Shown here one piece after another: positions 7,487 through 14,634 of a stretch of 15,477 nucleotides of DNA. Numbering within the stretch: position 1 is the stretch's first letter; each line of letters opens with the position of its first letter. This DNA is from JAWXBM01 sp037968555 (GTDB lineage Bacteria; Pseudomonadota; Gammaproteobacteria; Xanthomonadales; SZUA-36). The notes beneath the pieces were generated by a model that did no database searches, was not told the origin of the DNA, and saw only the letters and a program-made list of their open reading frames with translations. The stretch lies in NCBI GenBank assembly GCA_037968555.1, contig JBBKVS010000315.1, positions 1-15,477 of the forward strand, read 5' to 3'. The translations under genes were made by a program, and so were the position numbers.

Positions 7487-7637
7487 ACCCAGGTCAGATT
7501 GGCTGACGCACAGTCTTGCCGTGGTAGATTCAAAGGAGGCAGATTCAGGGCTGAGGCGTTATCATAGTCACCATAGTCGCAATCCCACCTGAAAATTGAA
7601 TCCCGCTTCTGGCGTACAGACCAAAGCCCATTCTGTC

Positions 7638-7641
7638 GAGG
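7638..7641 (+). promoter_or_regulatory. Shine-Dalgarno selecting the GTG start of the first ACAD
   Basis: GAGG ends 8 bases before the GTG at 7650. It is well placed, whereas the upstream ATG at 7596 in the same frame has no comparable site and would add 18 residues without family resemblance. Confidence 0.6.
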
Positions 7642-7649
7642 TAATAATA

Positions 7650-8831
7650 GTGAATGAATCAGCATCCTTCAGGGAAGATGTTCGTAGCTGGCTGGACCAG
7701 CACTGTCCGCAGGAAATGCGTAAGCCTTTCGCCACAGAAGCTGATCTCTGCTGGGGTGGCCGCAAAGCGGTGTTCCAGAGTGCAGCGCAGGAACAATGGC
7801 TACGCATCATGGCCGACAAAGGCTGGACTGCGCCCACCTGGCCCAGTGAATACGGCGGTGGTGGTCTGGACCGCGCCCAGGCCAAGGTTTTACAGGAAGA
7901 GTTACAGCGTATTAACGCGCGCGCGCCACTCTACAGTTTCGGCCTTTTCATGATTGGACCGGCCATACTCAAGTACGGCAGCGAAGAGTTGAAGCGCCAG
8001 CATTTGCCGCCCATAGTCGCTGGAGAAATACACTGGGCACAGGGTTACAGCGAGCCCAATGCCGGCTCTGACCTGGCCAGCCTGCAAGCTGGCCTGGTGG
8101 ATCACGGTGATCATTACATACTCAATGGTTCCAAAATCTGGACCTCCTACGGCGATAAGGGCGACTGGATGTTCTGCCTGGTTCGCAGTGACAAGGATGG
8201 CCCCAAGCATGGCGGTATCAGCCTGGCGCTGTTCGATATGCAAACAGCTGGTGTCAGCACCCGCCCCATTCGTCTTATCAGCGGCAATTCACCCTTTACT
8301 GAAACTTTTTTTGATGATGTGCGGGTGGAGAAGAACCAGATAGTGGGCGAGCTGAACGGCGGTTGGACCGTGGCCAAGTATTTGCTCACTCATGAGCGCG
8401 AAATGATCGGCGAATCCGGCCTCGGTCAGGCTGGCACCCAGGCATTGGGAGATATCGCCGTGGCTGCCATAGGGCTGGAAAACAGCCGCTTGGCCGATAC
8501 CGTTTTACGACGTGATATCGCCCGGGTGGAAATGGACGAAAAAGCCCTGGCCCTGACTTTGGAGCGAGCTCGCGATGAAGCCAGAGCCGGTGCCAGTCTG
8601 GGCGCCAGTTCCGCCATGTTCAAATACATAGGCACCGAGCTGAACAAACGCCGCCAGGAGCTATTGATGTCCATCCAGGGCTTGCATGCACTGGACTGGT
8701 CGGGACCCAACAGCGACGATGGCATTTTGCCCAAAGCCTGGCTGCGCTCGCGCGGCAATTCCATCGAGGGTGGTACCTCGGAAATCCAGTTGAACATTGT
8801 CGCCAAGCATTTGCTTGGCTTACCGGGGTAA
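7650..8831 (+). CDS. Acyl-CoA dehydrogenase, probable catalytic subunit of a heteromeric pair
   Basis: A 393-residue flavoprotein of the acyl-CoA dehydrogenase fold that would oxidise an acyl-CoA to the 2-enoyl-CoA. The helical N-domain reaches about residue 120. The FAD/substrate strand region contains QGYSEPNAGSDL (131-142) and WTSYGDKGDW (164-173). The C-terminal domain ends in EGGTSEIQLNIVAKHLLGLP (373-392), the position that holds the catalytic Glu or flavin contacts in many ACADs. A Glu in THERE (Glu249) falls where isovaleryl-CoA-type and steroid FadE26-type enzymes keep their base. The GTG start at 7650 is set by GAGG 8 bases upstream. The next gene is a second, different ACAD starting 3 bp after this stop, an arrangement typical of alpha2beta2 ACADs acting on sterol side chains or other bulky acyl groups in actinobacteria. 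The actual substrate is unknown. Confidence 0.9.
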   Translation: MNESASFREDVRSWLDQHCPQEMRKPFATEADLCWGGRKAVFQSAAQEQWLRIMADKGWTAPTWPSEYGGGGLDRAQAKVLQEELQRINARAPLYSFGLFMIGPAILKYGSEELKRQHLPPIVAGEIHWAQGYSEPNAGSDLASLQAGLVDHGDHYILNGSKIWTSYGDKGDWMFCLVRSDKDGPKHGGISLALFDMQTAGVSTRPIRLISGNSPFTETFFDDVRVEKNQIVGELNGGWTVAKYLLTHEREMIGESGLGQAGTQALGDIAVAAIGLENSRLADTVLRRDIARVEMDEKALALTLERARDEARAGASLGASSAMFKYIGTELNKRRQELLMSIQGLHALDWSGPNSDDGILPKAWLRSRGNSIEGGTSEIQLNIVAKHLLGLPG

Positions 8832-8834
8832 GTC

Positions 8835-9962
8835 ATGGCTTTAGTATTGAACGAAGAACAGAGCATGTTGCAGGAATCTGCGCGCGAATTCCTGCAGAAG
8901 AAGACACCTGTCAGCCACGTGCGCACCTTGCGTGACCAGGGCAGTGAGAACGGCTACAGCGAAGCAGTCTGGCAGGAAATGTCGGCCATGGGCTGGCCTG
9001 CCATGATCATTCCGGAAATTTTTGGTGGCCTGGATTTTGGCTATACCGGCATGGGCGTGGTGCTGCAGGAAACCGGCCGCAGCCTGACACCCAGTCCCTT
9101 ATTCTCCAGCGGTATGGTGGCAGCCAGTGCTTTTATACTGTTCGGTAATGAGGAACAGAAAGCGCTCTACCTGCCCGCTATCGCCAGTGGTGAGATGAAA
9201 TTCAGCCTGGCCTGGGATGAAACGCAACGCTATCAACCGCAGCAGATTCATTGCGAAGCAAAGGCCAGTGAGCAGGGTTTTCACCTCACAGGCAACAAGC
9301 TGGGCGTGATCGACGGCATGGGTGCCAGCCACTTCCTGGTCGCCACGCAAACTGCTGGCCAGGAAGGTGTTTCGCTGTTTATCGTTGCAGCAGACGCCAA
9401 AAGGCTAATTCGCAATGCCAGCCGTGCACTGGACACCCATGTGTTGGCAGAGCTGCAACTGCAGGATGTAGCGTTGGATAAGGCGGCACAACTGGGTGGC
9501 CAATCATACAGTCTGGAAGCTCTGGACCGCCTGTTGGATATTGCCCGCATAGGCCAGTGTGCCGAATTGCTTGGCCTGGCCAGCGAAGCATTTGAGCGCA
9601 CCCTGGTTTACCTGCGCGAGCGCAAGCAGTTTGGTGTACCCATAGGCAGCTTCCAGGCTTTGCAACACCGTGCAGCCCTGCTCTACAGTGAATTGGAGTT
9701 GTGCAAATCACTGGTTCTGAGTGCATTACAGGATCTGGATGAAGGCCAGGCCGATCTGGCCGAAACCGCCAGCCTGTGTAAATCCAAGCTCAGCGAAATT
9801 GCCATGCTGGCCACCGCCGAAGGCATACAGATGCATGGCGGCATCGGCATGACCGATGAATTTGAAATCGGATTTTTCTACAAGCGCGCACGCATACTCG
9901 AAACCCTGCTGGGTGATCGCCATTATCATCTCGACCGTTTCGCGCAGCAGCGCGGTTATTGA
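8835..9962 (+). CDS. Acyl-CoA dehydrogenase-like protein, probable non-catalytic partner subunit
   Basis: A 375-residue ACAD-fold protein that starts 3 bp after the first ACAD. It has the ACAD C-terminal FAD-contact motifs RKQFG (263-267) and QMHGGIGMTDEFE (332-344). The central FAD/acyl-binding region is weak: where family members have a TEP-AGSD motif this reads SLAWDETQRYQ (124-134). At the usual C-terminal catalytic Glu position it has LLGDRHYH, and the helix position used by isovaleryl-type enzymes reads IARIGQC, so no obvious base remains. This matches the beta-type partner in heteromeric ACADs, which contributes FAD contacts while the other chain supplies the base. It is very likely translated with the upstream ACAD as one complex. 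An independent dehydrogenase using an unrecognised base remains possible. Confidence 0.88.
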   Translation: MALVLNEEQSMLQESAREFLQKKTPVSHVRTLRDQGSENGYSEAVWQEMSAMGWPAMIIPEIFGGLDFGYTGMGVVLQETGRSLTPSPLFSSGMVAASAFILFGNEEQKALYLPAIASGEMKFSLAWDETQRYQPQQIHCEAKASEQGFHLTGNKLGVIDGMGASHFLVATQTAGQEGVSLFIVAADAKRLIRNASRALDTHVLAELQLQDVALDKAAQLGGQSYSLEALDRLLDIARIGQCAELLGLASEAFERTLVYLRERKQFGVPIGSFQALQHRAALLYSELELCKSLVLSALQDLDEGQADLAETASLCKSKLSEIAMLATAEGIQMHGGIGMTDEFEIGFFYKRARILETLLGDRHYHLDRFAQQRGY

Positions 9963-9977
9963 TCAGGAGCTTTAGAC

Positions 9978-10814
9978 ATGAGTGAGATTAACCAATACCT
10001 GGGGTCCATGTTCGGCCTGCAAGGTCGCAAGGCCCTGGTCACCGGCGGTGGCAGTGGCATAGGACTGATGATCAGCCGCGCCCTGGTCAGTGCCGGCGCC
10101 GAGGTCTACATCGCTTCGCGCAAACTCAAAACCTGTGAAGAGGCCGCTGCGTCCATGCAGGACCTGCCGGGCAAATGCATACCGCTGCAGGCCGATTTAC
10201 AGAACGAAGAAGGCGTAAATCAACTGGCCCAGGCCATCGGTGAACGCTGCGAAAGCCTCGACATCCTGGTGAACAACTCAGGTCGCAGCTGGGGCGCACC
10301 ACTAAAAGAATTTCCCTGGAAAGCCTGGAACGACATCATGACCCTGAATGTGGCAGCGCCATTCACGCTGACACGCCAGCTGGTTCCTCTGCTGGCCGCC
10401 GCCGGCAACGATGCCTCCCCGGCCCGTGTAATCAACATAGGCTCGGTGATGGGTACCATGCCGCACGGCTTCCCGGCCTACTCTTATGCAGCCAGTAAAG
10501 CGGCAATCCACCATGTAACGCGCATACTGTCCAATGAACTTGCGAGTAAGAAGATTGCAGTCAACGCCATCGCTCCTGGGCCTTTTCCCAGCGACATGAC
10601 GGCGTTTTTCACTGAAGTACCGAAAGCTTCGGCCGCGGTGCTGCAATCGGTTCCGCTCGGGCGCATGGGCGTTCCTGAGGATATGGGCGGCCTGGTGCTG
10701 TGCCTTTGTGGTGCCGGCGGCGCCTACATCAGCGGCGCCATCATACCGCTGGATGGTGGCATGACCGCTTTTCGTACACCGGGTATAGAGCAAGGTCTGG
10801 AAGGCATGCATTAA
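9978..10814 (+). CDS. Short-chain dehydrogenase/reductase (SDR, classical)
   Basis: A 278-residue classical SDR. The cofactor motif TGGGSGIG is at 22-29, with Arg48 and Lys49 after strand 2 (ASRKL), favouring NADP(H), although this is inference. NNSG is at 99-102. The catalytic tetrad is Asn124, Ser156 (NIGSVMG), Tyr170 and Lys174 (YAASK), and the C-terminal signature is PLDGGM (257-262). AGGAG precedes the ATG. The gene lies 15 bp after the second ACAD, so it is in the same operon. In this setting it most likely oxidises a 3-hydroxyacyl-CoA or a related alcohol made by dehydrogenation and hydration, but the annotation as an FabG-type reductase cannot be excluded from sequence alone. Confidence 0.9.
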   Translation: MSEINQYLGSMFGLQGRKALVTGGGSGIGLMISRALVSAGAEVYIASRKLKTCEEAAASMQDLPGKCIPLQADLQNEEGVNQLAQAIGERCESLDILVNNSGRSWGAPLKEFPWKAWNDIMTLNVAAPFTLTRQLVPLLAAAGNDASPARVINIGSVMGTMPHGFPAYSYAASKAAIHHVTRILSNELASKKIAVNAIAPGPFPSDMTAFFTEVPKASAAVLQSVPLGRMGVPEDMGGLVLCLCGAGGAYISGAIIPLDGGMTAFRTPGIEQGLEGMH

Positions 10815-10870
10815 AGCCCTTGCCAGTCTCAAGATGGATAGCCGAACAATAAATTGCAGGAGATAAAGCC

Positions 10871-11332
10871 ATGAGCACCCAGGTCAGTTTTGAAGAATTC
10901 CAGAGCAGCGCGGGCCGTGAACTTCCACCTTCAGACTGGCTGGAAATTACCCAGGAACGGGTCAACCAGTTTGCCGATGCGACACTGGATCACCAGTTCA
11001 TTCACCTCGATGCAGAACGCGCCGCGGCCACGCCTTTTGGTGGCACCATTGCCCATGGCTTTCTGACTTTGTCATTGATGGTGCACCTCAATGCACAACA
11101 CGCACTGACACCGGAGGGCATGCAGATGGTGATCAACTACGGCTCTGACAAAGTGCGTTTCCTGGCACCGGTGCGGGTAGGCAGTCGAATTCGCTCCGTG
11201 CAGAAAATTCTCGAGGTCAGTCATCGGGGTGCCAACAACTGGCTGGTCAGGAACGAAGTCACTATTGAAATCGAAGGTGGCAGCAAGCCGGCGCTGCTGG
11301 CGGAAGCATTGATGCTCTATGTATTGGAATAG
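10871..11332 (+). CDS. MaoC-like (R)-specific enoyl-CoA hydratase
   Basis: A 153-residue single hot-dog protein of the MaoC/NodN type. The hydratase-2 signature is clear: DHQFIHLDAERA (40-51) with Asp40 and His45 as the catalytic pair at the 5-residue spacing seen in PhaJ, then TPFGGTIAHGFLTLSL (54-69). Such enzymes hydrate trans-2-enoyl-CoA to (R)-3-hydroxyacyl-CoA, which fits as the step after the two ACADs. GGAG lies upstream of the ATG with a 9-base spacer, and the gap to the SDR is 56 bp. It is last in the plus-strand cassette and ends 30 bp from the convergent recJ stop. Confidence 0.9.
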   Translation: MSTQVSFEEFQSSAGRELPPSDWLEITQERVNQFADATLDHQFIHLDAERAAATPFGGTIAHGFLTLSLMVHLNAQHALTPEGMQMVINYGSDKVRFLAPVRVGSRIRSVQKILEVSHRGANNWLVRNEVTIEIEGGSKPALLAEALMLYVLE

Positions 11333-11343
11333 GCTTTAAAGCC
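11332..11343. repeat. 12-bp perfect palindrome at the hydratase/recJ convergent junction
   Basis: GGCTTTAAAGCC is a perfect palindrome that begins at the last base of the hydratase stop codon in a 30-bp convergent gap. With no loop to spare it makes a poor hairpin, and no T run follows, so a terminator role is weak. No other terminator is visible in the gap; CTGAA/TTCAG nearby on the recJ strand forms only a 5-bp stem. Confidence 0.45.
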
Positions 11344-11362
11344 AGATTCTGAAAAAGGCGCT

Positions 11363-13108
11363 TCAGTCGGCCAGAATGCGTTCAATCCGCAACTGGCACA
11401 CTTCATTGCCCCGCCAACGGTTGATATCGAGCCGGTACAAGGCACGGATATCCGTGCCGCTACCCAGATCCCGGGTAGAACAGTTGAAGGCAATGGCTTC
11501 CAGCACTTCGGTGGCCTGGTGCGGGCGTAAACTGAGCTTCAGATGTGAGCCACCGACCACCCGTTGCTCGACCACGGCAAAGCGGCCTTCAAACAATGGC
11601 TCGGGAAAGCGCTGACCCCAGGGGCCCAGTGCTTCCAGCTGCCTGGCCAGCGGCAAGCCAATTTCGCTGGCCAGTAACTCCCCATCCGTCAATACTTCAG
11701 CCGCCAGGCTGTCACCATTGAGTACGGTCTGCACCGCGGCCAGCAACTGTGTTTTGAATTCTTCCAGATGGGCCATGGGCAGACTCATGCCCGCTGCCAT
11801 GGCATGGCCGCCGAAAGCGCTCATCAGCCCGGGCTTGCGGCTGTCCACCAGCGCCAGCACATCACGGATATGCAATCCCGATACCGATCGTGCTGAGCCT
11901 TTGAGCATGGGCGAGCCCGATGACTCCGGGGCAAAGGCAATCACCGGCCGGTGCACGGCATCCTTGACCTTGGATGCCACCAGGCCAACGATGCCCTGGT
12001 GCCAGTCCGGATCAAACAGGCAAACCGCATCGGGTAATTCCGACCCCAGGCTGGCTATCAACTCCTTCAGCTGACTCATGGCACCGGTCTGCATTTCCTG
12101 CTGCATATCCTTGCGTTGCTGATTCAGTTCGTCCAATTGACTGGCCAGGGCATCCGCTTCGTCCTGATTGGAACTGAGCAGGCAACGTATACCCACGCTC
12201 ATGTCCTCCAGCCTGCCGGCCGCATTCAGCCGCGGAGCCACGGCAAAGCCCAGGTCAGAAGCTGCAGTAAAACGATAGTCGCGTTTACCGGCGCGCAGCA
12301 GGGCCAGCAATCCGGGCCTGGCCAACCCATGGCGTATGCGCTGCAAGCCCTGGTTGACCAGTATCCGGTTATTACGATCCAGCGGTACCAGATCAGCCAC
12401 TGTGCCCAATGCAACCAGATCAAGCAGGTTGGCCAGGTTGGGTACCTTGGGCGGACCTCCTCCCTGCTGGCTGAACCAGCCCTGCTCGCGCAGTAGCTGG
12501 CGCACCTTGCTGAGCAGGTAAAACATCACGCCCACACCGGCCATGGCTTTACTGGGGAAGGCGTCGCCTGGACTGTTGGGATTGACGATGGCATGTGCTA
12601 CCGGCAATTCGAGGCCCGGCAGATGATGATCAGTGACAATCACGCGGCAGCCCAGTTCGCGTGCGCGCGCCACTCCCGCCAGGCAGGCAATCCCCGAATC
12701 AACCGTCATCAAAAGATCGGGTGGATCTGCTGCCAGGGTTTCCACTAATGGCGCGGTCAAGCCATAACCAAACTCGAATCGATTCGGAACCCGGAAGCTG
12801 ACTGAACGACAGCCCATGGCCTGCAGGCCCAGCACGGCGACTGCGGTGCCGGTGGCGCCATCTGCGTCGAAATCGCCGACTATCAGGATGCTGTGGTTTT
12901 CGCGGATGGCGGTGGCCAGTTCTGCGGCTGCCAGATCTATGCCGGACAGGCTGTCAGGCGCCAGCAAATGAGGCAATTCCAGCTGCAATTCGCTGGCAGT
13001 TCCGACACCGCGTGCCAGCAAAATCCGCTTTATGACGGGGAGCAAACCCGCGGGTAAATCCTGGTCCGCTGCGCGGGCCTGGCGTTGTTTAATCAGCACG
13101 GGGCTCAT
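11363..13108 (-). CDS. recJ: Single-stranded-DNA-specific 5'-3' exonuclease RecJ
   Basis: A 581-residue protein (E. coli 577). It degrades single-stranded DNA 5' to 3' in RecF-pathway recombination, mismatch repair and base excision repair. DHH phosphoesterase motifs are visible: GDFDADGATG (78-87), VDSGI (136-140) and VTDHH (158-162). DHHA1 features follow, including LNAAGRL (294-300) and GGHAMAAG (433-440), and the C-terminal OB-like domain covers about 470-575. Residues about 316-350 between the catalytic and DHHA1 parts are rich in Gln, Glu and Lys and probably form the long connecting helix. The start at MSPVLIK is chosen because the frame upstream overlaps the preceding gene and has no RecJ resemblance; it begins 4 bp after that gene's stop. 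In E. coli recJ is followed directly by prfB and lysS; here a plus-strand cassette intervenes. Confidence 0.96.
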   Translation of the reverse strand: MSPVLIKQRQARAADQDLPAGLLPVIKRILLARGVGTASELQLELPHLLAPDSLSGIDLAAAELATAIRENHSILIVGDFDADGATGTAVAVLGLQAMGCRSVSFRVPNRFEFGYGLTAPLVETLAADPPDLLMTVDSGIACLAGVARARELGCRVIVTDHHLPGLELPVAHAIVNPNSPGDAFPSKAMAGVGVMFYLLSKVRQLLREQGWFSQQGGGPPKVPNLANLLDLVALGTVADLVPLDRNNRILVNQGLQRIRHGLARPGLLALLRAGKRDYRFTAASDLGFAVAPRLNAAGRLEDMSVGIRCLLSSNQDEADALASQLDELNQQRKDMQQEMQTGAMSQLKELIASLGSELPDAVCLFDPDWHQGIVGLVASKVKDAVHRPVIAFAPESSGSPMLKGSARSVSGLHIRDVLALVDSRKPGLMSAFGGHAMAAGMSLPMAHLEEFKTQLLAAVQTVLNGDSLAAEVLTDGELLASEIGLPLARQLEALGPWGQRFPEPLFEGRFAVVEQRVVGGSHLKLSLRPHQATEVLEAIAFNCSTRDLGSGTDIRALYRLDINRWRGNEVCQLRIERILAD

Positions 13109-13112
13109 GGCT

Positions 13113-14138
13113 TCATGGCCGGGATTGCAATGCGCTGAATTGCGGTGCCAATGGCTGAGGCCTTTTCCAGAATTTCCACAGATCGCTTCGACGCAGGCAC
13201 CAGCTTTGTTCCGGGCTGTGCAACTCGAGGGTGCCACCGTTGGCTTTGAGTTGACCCAAAAGCACATCGAGGAACTGCTCCAGCCGCTCCGGTGTAACCG
13301 GCTCTGCTTGCTGCGCTGTGCTTGCCGGCACGGCCCAATCCACCAACACCGAGCCAGCGCTGCTCAACTCGTCCAGATGACCTGCTTCGAACAGACCAGA
13401 CAACTTCTGCCGGGGAATATTCTGCAATTGGGCCAGTCCGCTGCTCACCGGATCATCCGAATAAACAACATCAAAGGCAGGACTACCGGCCACCTTGGGC
13501 AAACTTCCACCACCCCAGAACCATATGGCATTGATCACCGCTTCGTTGCGTTGCCGCCGTTCCTGGTTGGCAGCGCAGGCATGCAGAGCCATCTGGATTT
13601 CATTGTGCAGTTTCTTCCAGAGGCGAGCATCAGGGCCCGCTGGCAGGCAATCCGTAACATCCGCTCCCAGCGCATCATCCAAAGCGGTAAATGTCACTTG
13701 CGGAGCAACGGGCAGCACGATGGTCCAGTAGCCTTCCGAGCTATCCTGCAAAACCAGATCTTCAGCCGCCAGAACTTCCTGTACCAGCTGCATGACCTGC
13801 TGCTGGTAGGCTATCGGGAAATTGGTAAAACCGCTGCCTACCAGCATCACGCTGCTCATATCGGCTTGCAGGATCACCGGATCCAGCCGCAGACAGTGAG
13901 CGGGGTCATCCGCCGCCAGGCGGTTATTGGCCAACAGGCTCAGTGCTGCAACCGGCACCTGTTGTTCTGCCTGCTGGCCGAATAAGGCCAGCCGCAACTG
14001 ATCCAGCGAGCTGGATAGAGCCGGGCTGACAGCTGCCTTGGCAAAGAAGGTCTCCAGCGCGGCAAAGCGCTGCTCGGCGGCGAGCTGTGGCCCCCAGCCG
14101 GACAGACGCGGCAGTAATACGACAATGCGGTGCGACAC
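13113..14138 (-). CDS. Uncharacterised phosphoglycerate-mutase-like protein (COG4255-like)
   Basis: A 341-residue protein of unknown function. It begins with a hydrophobic strand RIVVLLPRLSGWG and contains HNEIQMALHACAANQERR (178-195) followed by NAIWFWGGGSLP (203-214). I recognise this arrangement from proteins annotated as phosphoglycerate mutase-like or COG4255, related by fold to alkaline-phosphatase-type enzymes. I do not see a full set of the metal-binding Asp/His residues expected of an active independent mutase. No signal peptide or TM is seen. The GTG at 14138-14136 is chosen because it lies 10 bp after the greA stop and just before the first strand; the longer frame overlaps greA. 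The Shine-Dalgarno for this start is poor, so translation may depend on coupling to greA. The gene lies 4 bp before recJ in a run that starts with carB. Confidence 0.72.
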   Translation of the reverse strand: MSHRIVVLLPRLSGWGPQLAAEQRFAALETFFAKAAVSPALSSSLDQLRLALFGQQAEQQVPVAALSLLANNRLAADDPAHCLRLDPVILQADMSSVMLVGSGFTNFPIAYQQQVMQLVQEVLAAEDLVLQDSSEGYWTIVLPVAPQVTFTALDDALGADVTDCLPAGPDARLWKKLHNEIQMALHACAANQERRQRNEAVINAIWFWGGGSLPKVAGSPAFDVVYSDDPVSSGLAQLQNIPRQKLSGLFEAGHLDELSSAGSVLVDWAVPASTAQQAEPVTPERLEQFLDVLLGQLKANGGTLELHSPEQSWCLRRSDLWKFWKRPQPLAPQFSALQSRP

Positions 14139-14148
14139 TGGCCCAGTA

Positions 14149-14625
14149 TCAGCCGTAGGAAACCCCGGTGATCTCGTAATAACGGTCACCAACCGGCGCG
14201 CGTACCACCACCTGGTCACCTACGCTACGACCGATCAGCGCACGGGCTATGGGTGAACTGACGGCAATACGGTTTTCCTTGATATCGGCTTCCAGATCTC
14301 CCACCACCTGGTAGGTGGTTTCCTCGCCACTTTCCTCTTCGGCTATGGTCACCTTGGCACCGAACACCACTTTGTCGCCGGGGTTCAGTGTGTTGATATC
14401 AATGATCTGTGCGGTGGACAGGCCCGTCTCCAGCCGTTGGATACGCCCTTCAATAAAGCCCTGTTGTTCCCGCGCAGCGTGGTACTCGGCGTTTTCCTTC
14501 AGGTCGCCATGGGCCCTGGCCTCGGCGATAGCCAGGATTACGGCTGGTCTATCAACCTTTTTCAATCGGGCCAATTCTTCACGAAGGCGCTCAGAGCCTT
14601 CCAGGGTAAGGGGTTGTCTGCTCAT
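14149..14625 (-). CDS. greA: Transcription elongation factor GreA
   Basis: A 158-residue protein, the standard GreA length. GreA enters the RNA polymerase secondary channel and stimulates cleavage of backtracked RNA. The N-terminal coiled coil carries the acidic tip ARAHGDLKENAEYHAA with Asp41 and Glu44, the residues that help hold catalytic Mg2+. The C-terminal FKBP-like domain includes DLEADIKENRIAVSSPIARAL and ends GDRYYEITGVSYG. AAGGAA overlaps the carB stop region 6-7 bases before the ATG, and the start lies 9 bp after carB TAA. The carB-greA adjacency is common in pseudomonads and relatives. Confidence 0.97.
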   Translation of the reverse strand: MSRQPLTLEGSERLREELARLKKVDRPAVILAIAEARAHGDLKENAEYHAAREQQGFIEGRIQRLETGLSTAQIIDINTLNPGDKVVFGAKVTIAEEESGEETTYQVVGDLEADIKENRIAVSSPIARALIGRSVGDQVVVRAPVGDRYYEITGVSYG

Positions 14626-14634
14626 AATTTTTCC

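Larger units (their letters stand above)
7365..7649. other. Divergent intergenic control region between prfB and the lipid cassette
   Basis: This is the largest non-coding gap (285 bp) and must hold the promoters for both the minus-strand prfB-lysS run and the plus-strand acyl-CoA dehydrogenase operon. It contains a 24-bp imperfect tandem repeat (7430-7486), short direct repeats AGATTCA (two copies near 7527-7547) and CATAGTC (two copies near 7564-7580), and AT-rich segments. I saw no convincing sigma-70 -35/-10 pair for the plus strand and no clear long operator palindrome. Small open frames cross it on both strands, but none has a good start. Confidence 0.6.

Noticed and set aside
7350..7592. 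80-codon plus-strand frame across the prfB/ACAD gap, containing a repeated LLGNLLSNPLGNL-like peptide
   Set aside because: It needs a TTG start inside the prfB start region with no Shine-Dalgarno. The peptide repeat simply reflects the 24-bp DNA repeat.
7411..7665. 84-codon minus-strand frame in the same gap
   Set aside because: It overlaps the start of the first ACAD gene, has no family resemblance and no good ribosome site.
10302..10832. Minus-strand open frame of 176 codons opposite the SDR gene
   Set aside because: The SDR on the plus strand has a complete catalytic tetrad; the antisense product is low-complexity and unrecognised.
13032..13985. Plus-strand open frame of 317 codons opposite the recJ start and the unknown gene
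   Set aside because: It spans the junction of two minus-strand genes and has no motif or ribosome site. The minus-strand frames show conserved blocks and correct spacing.
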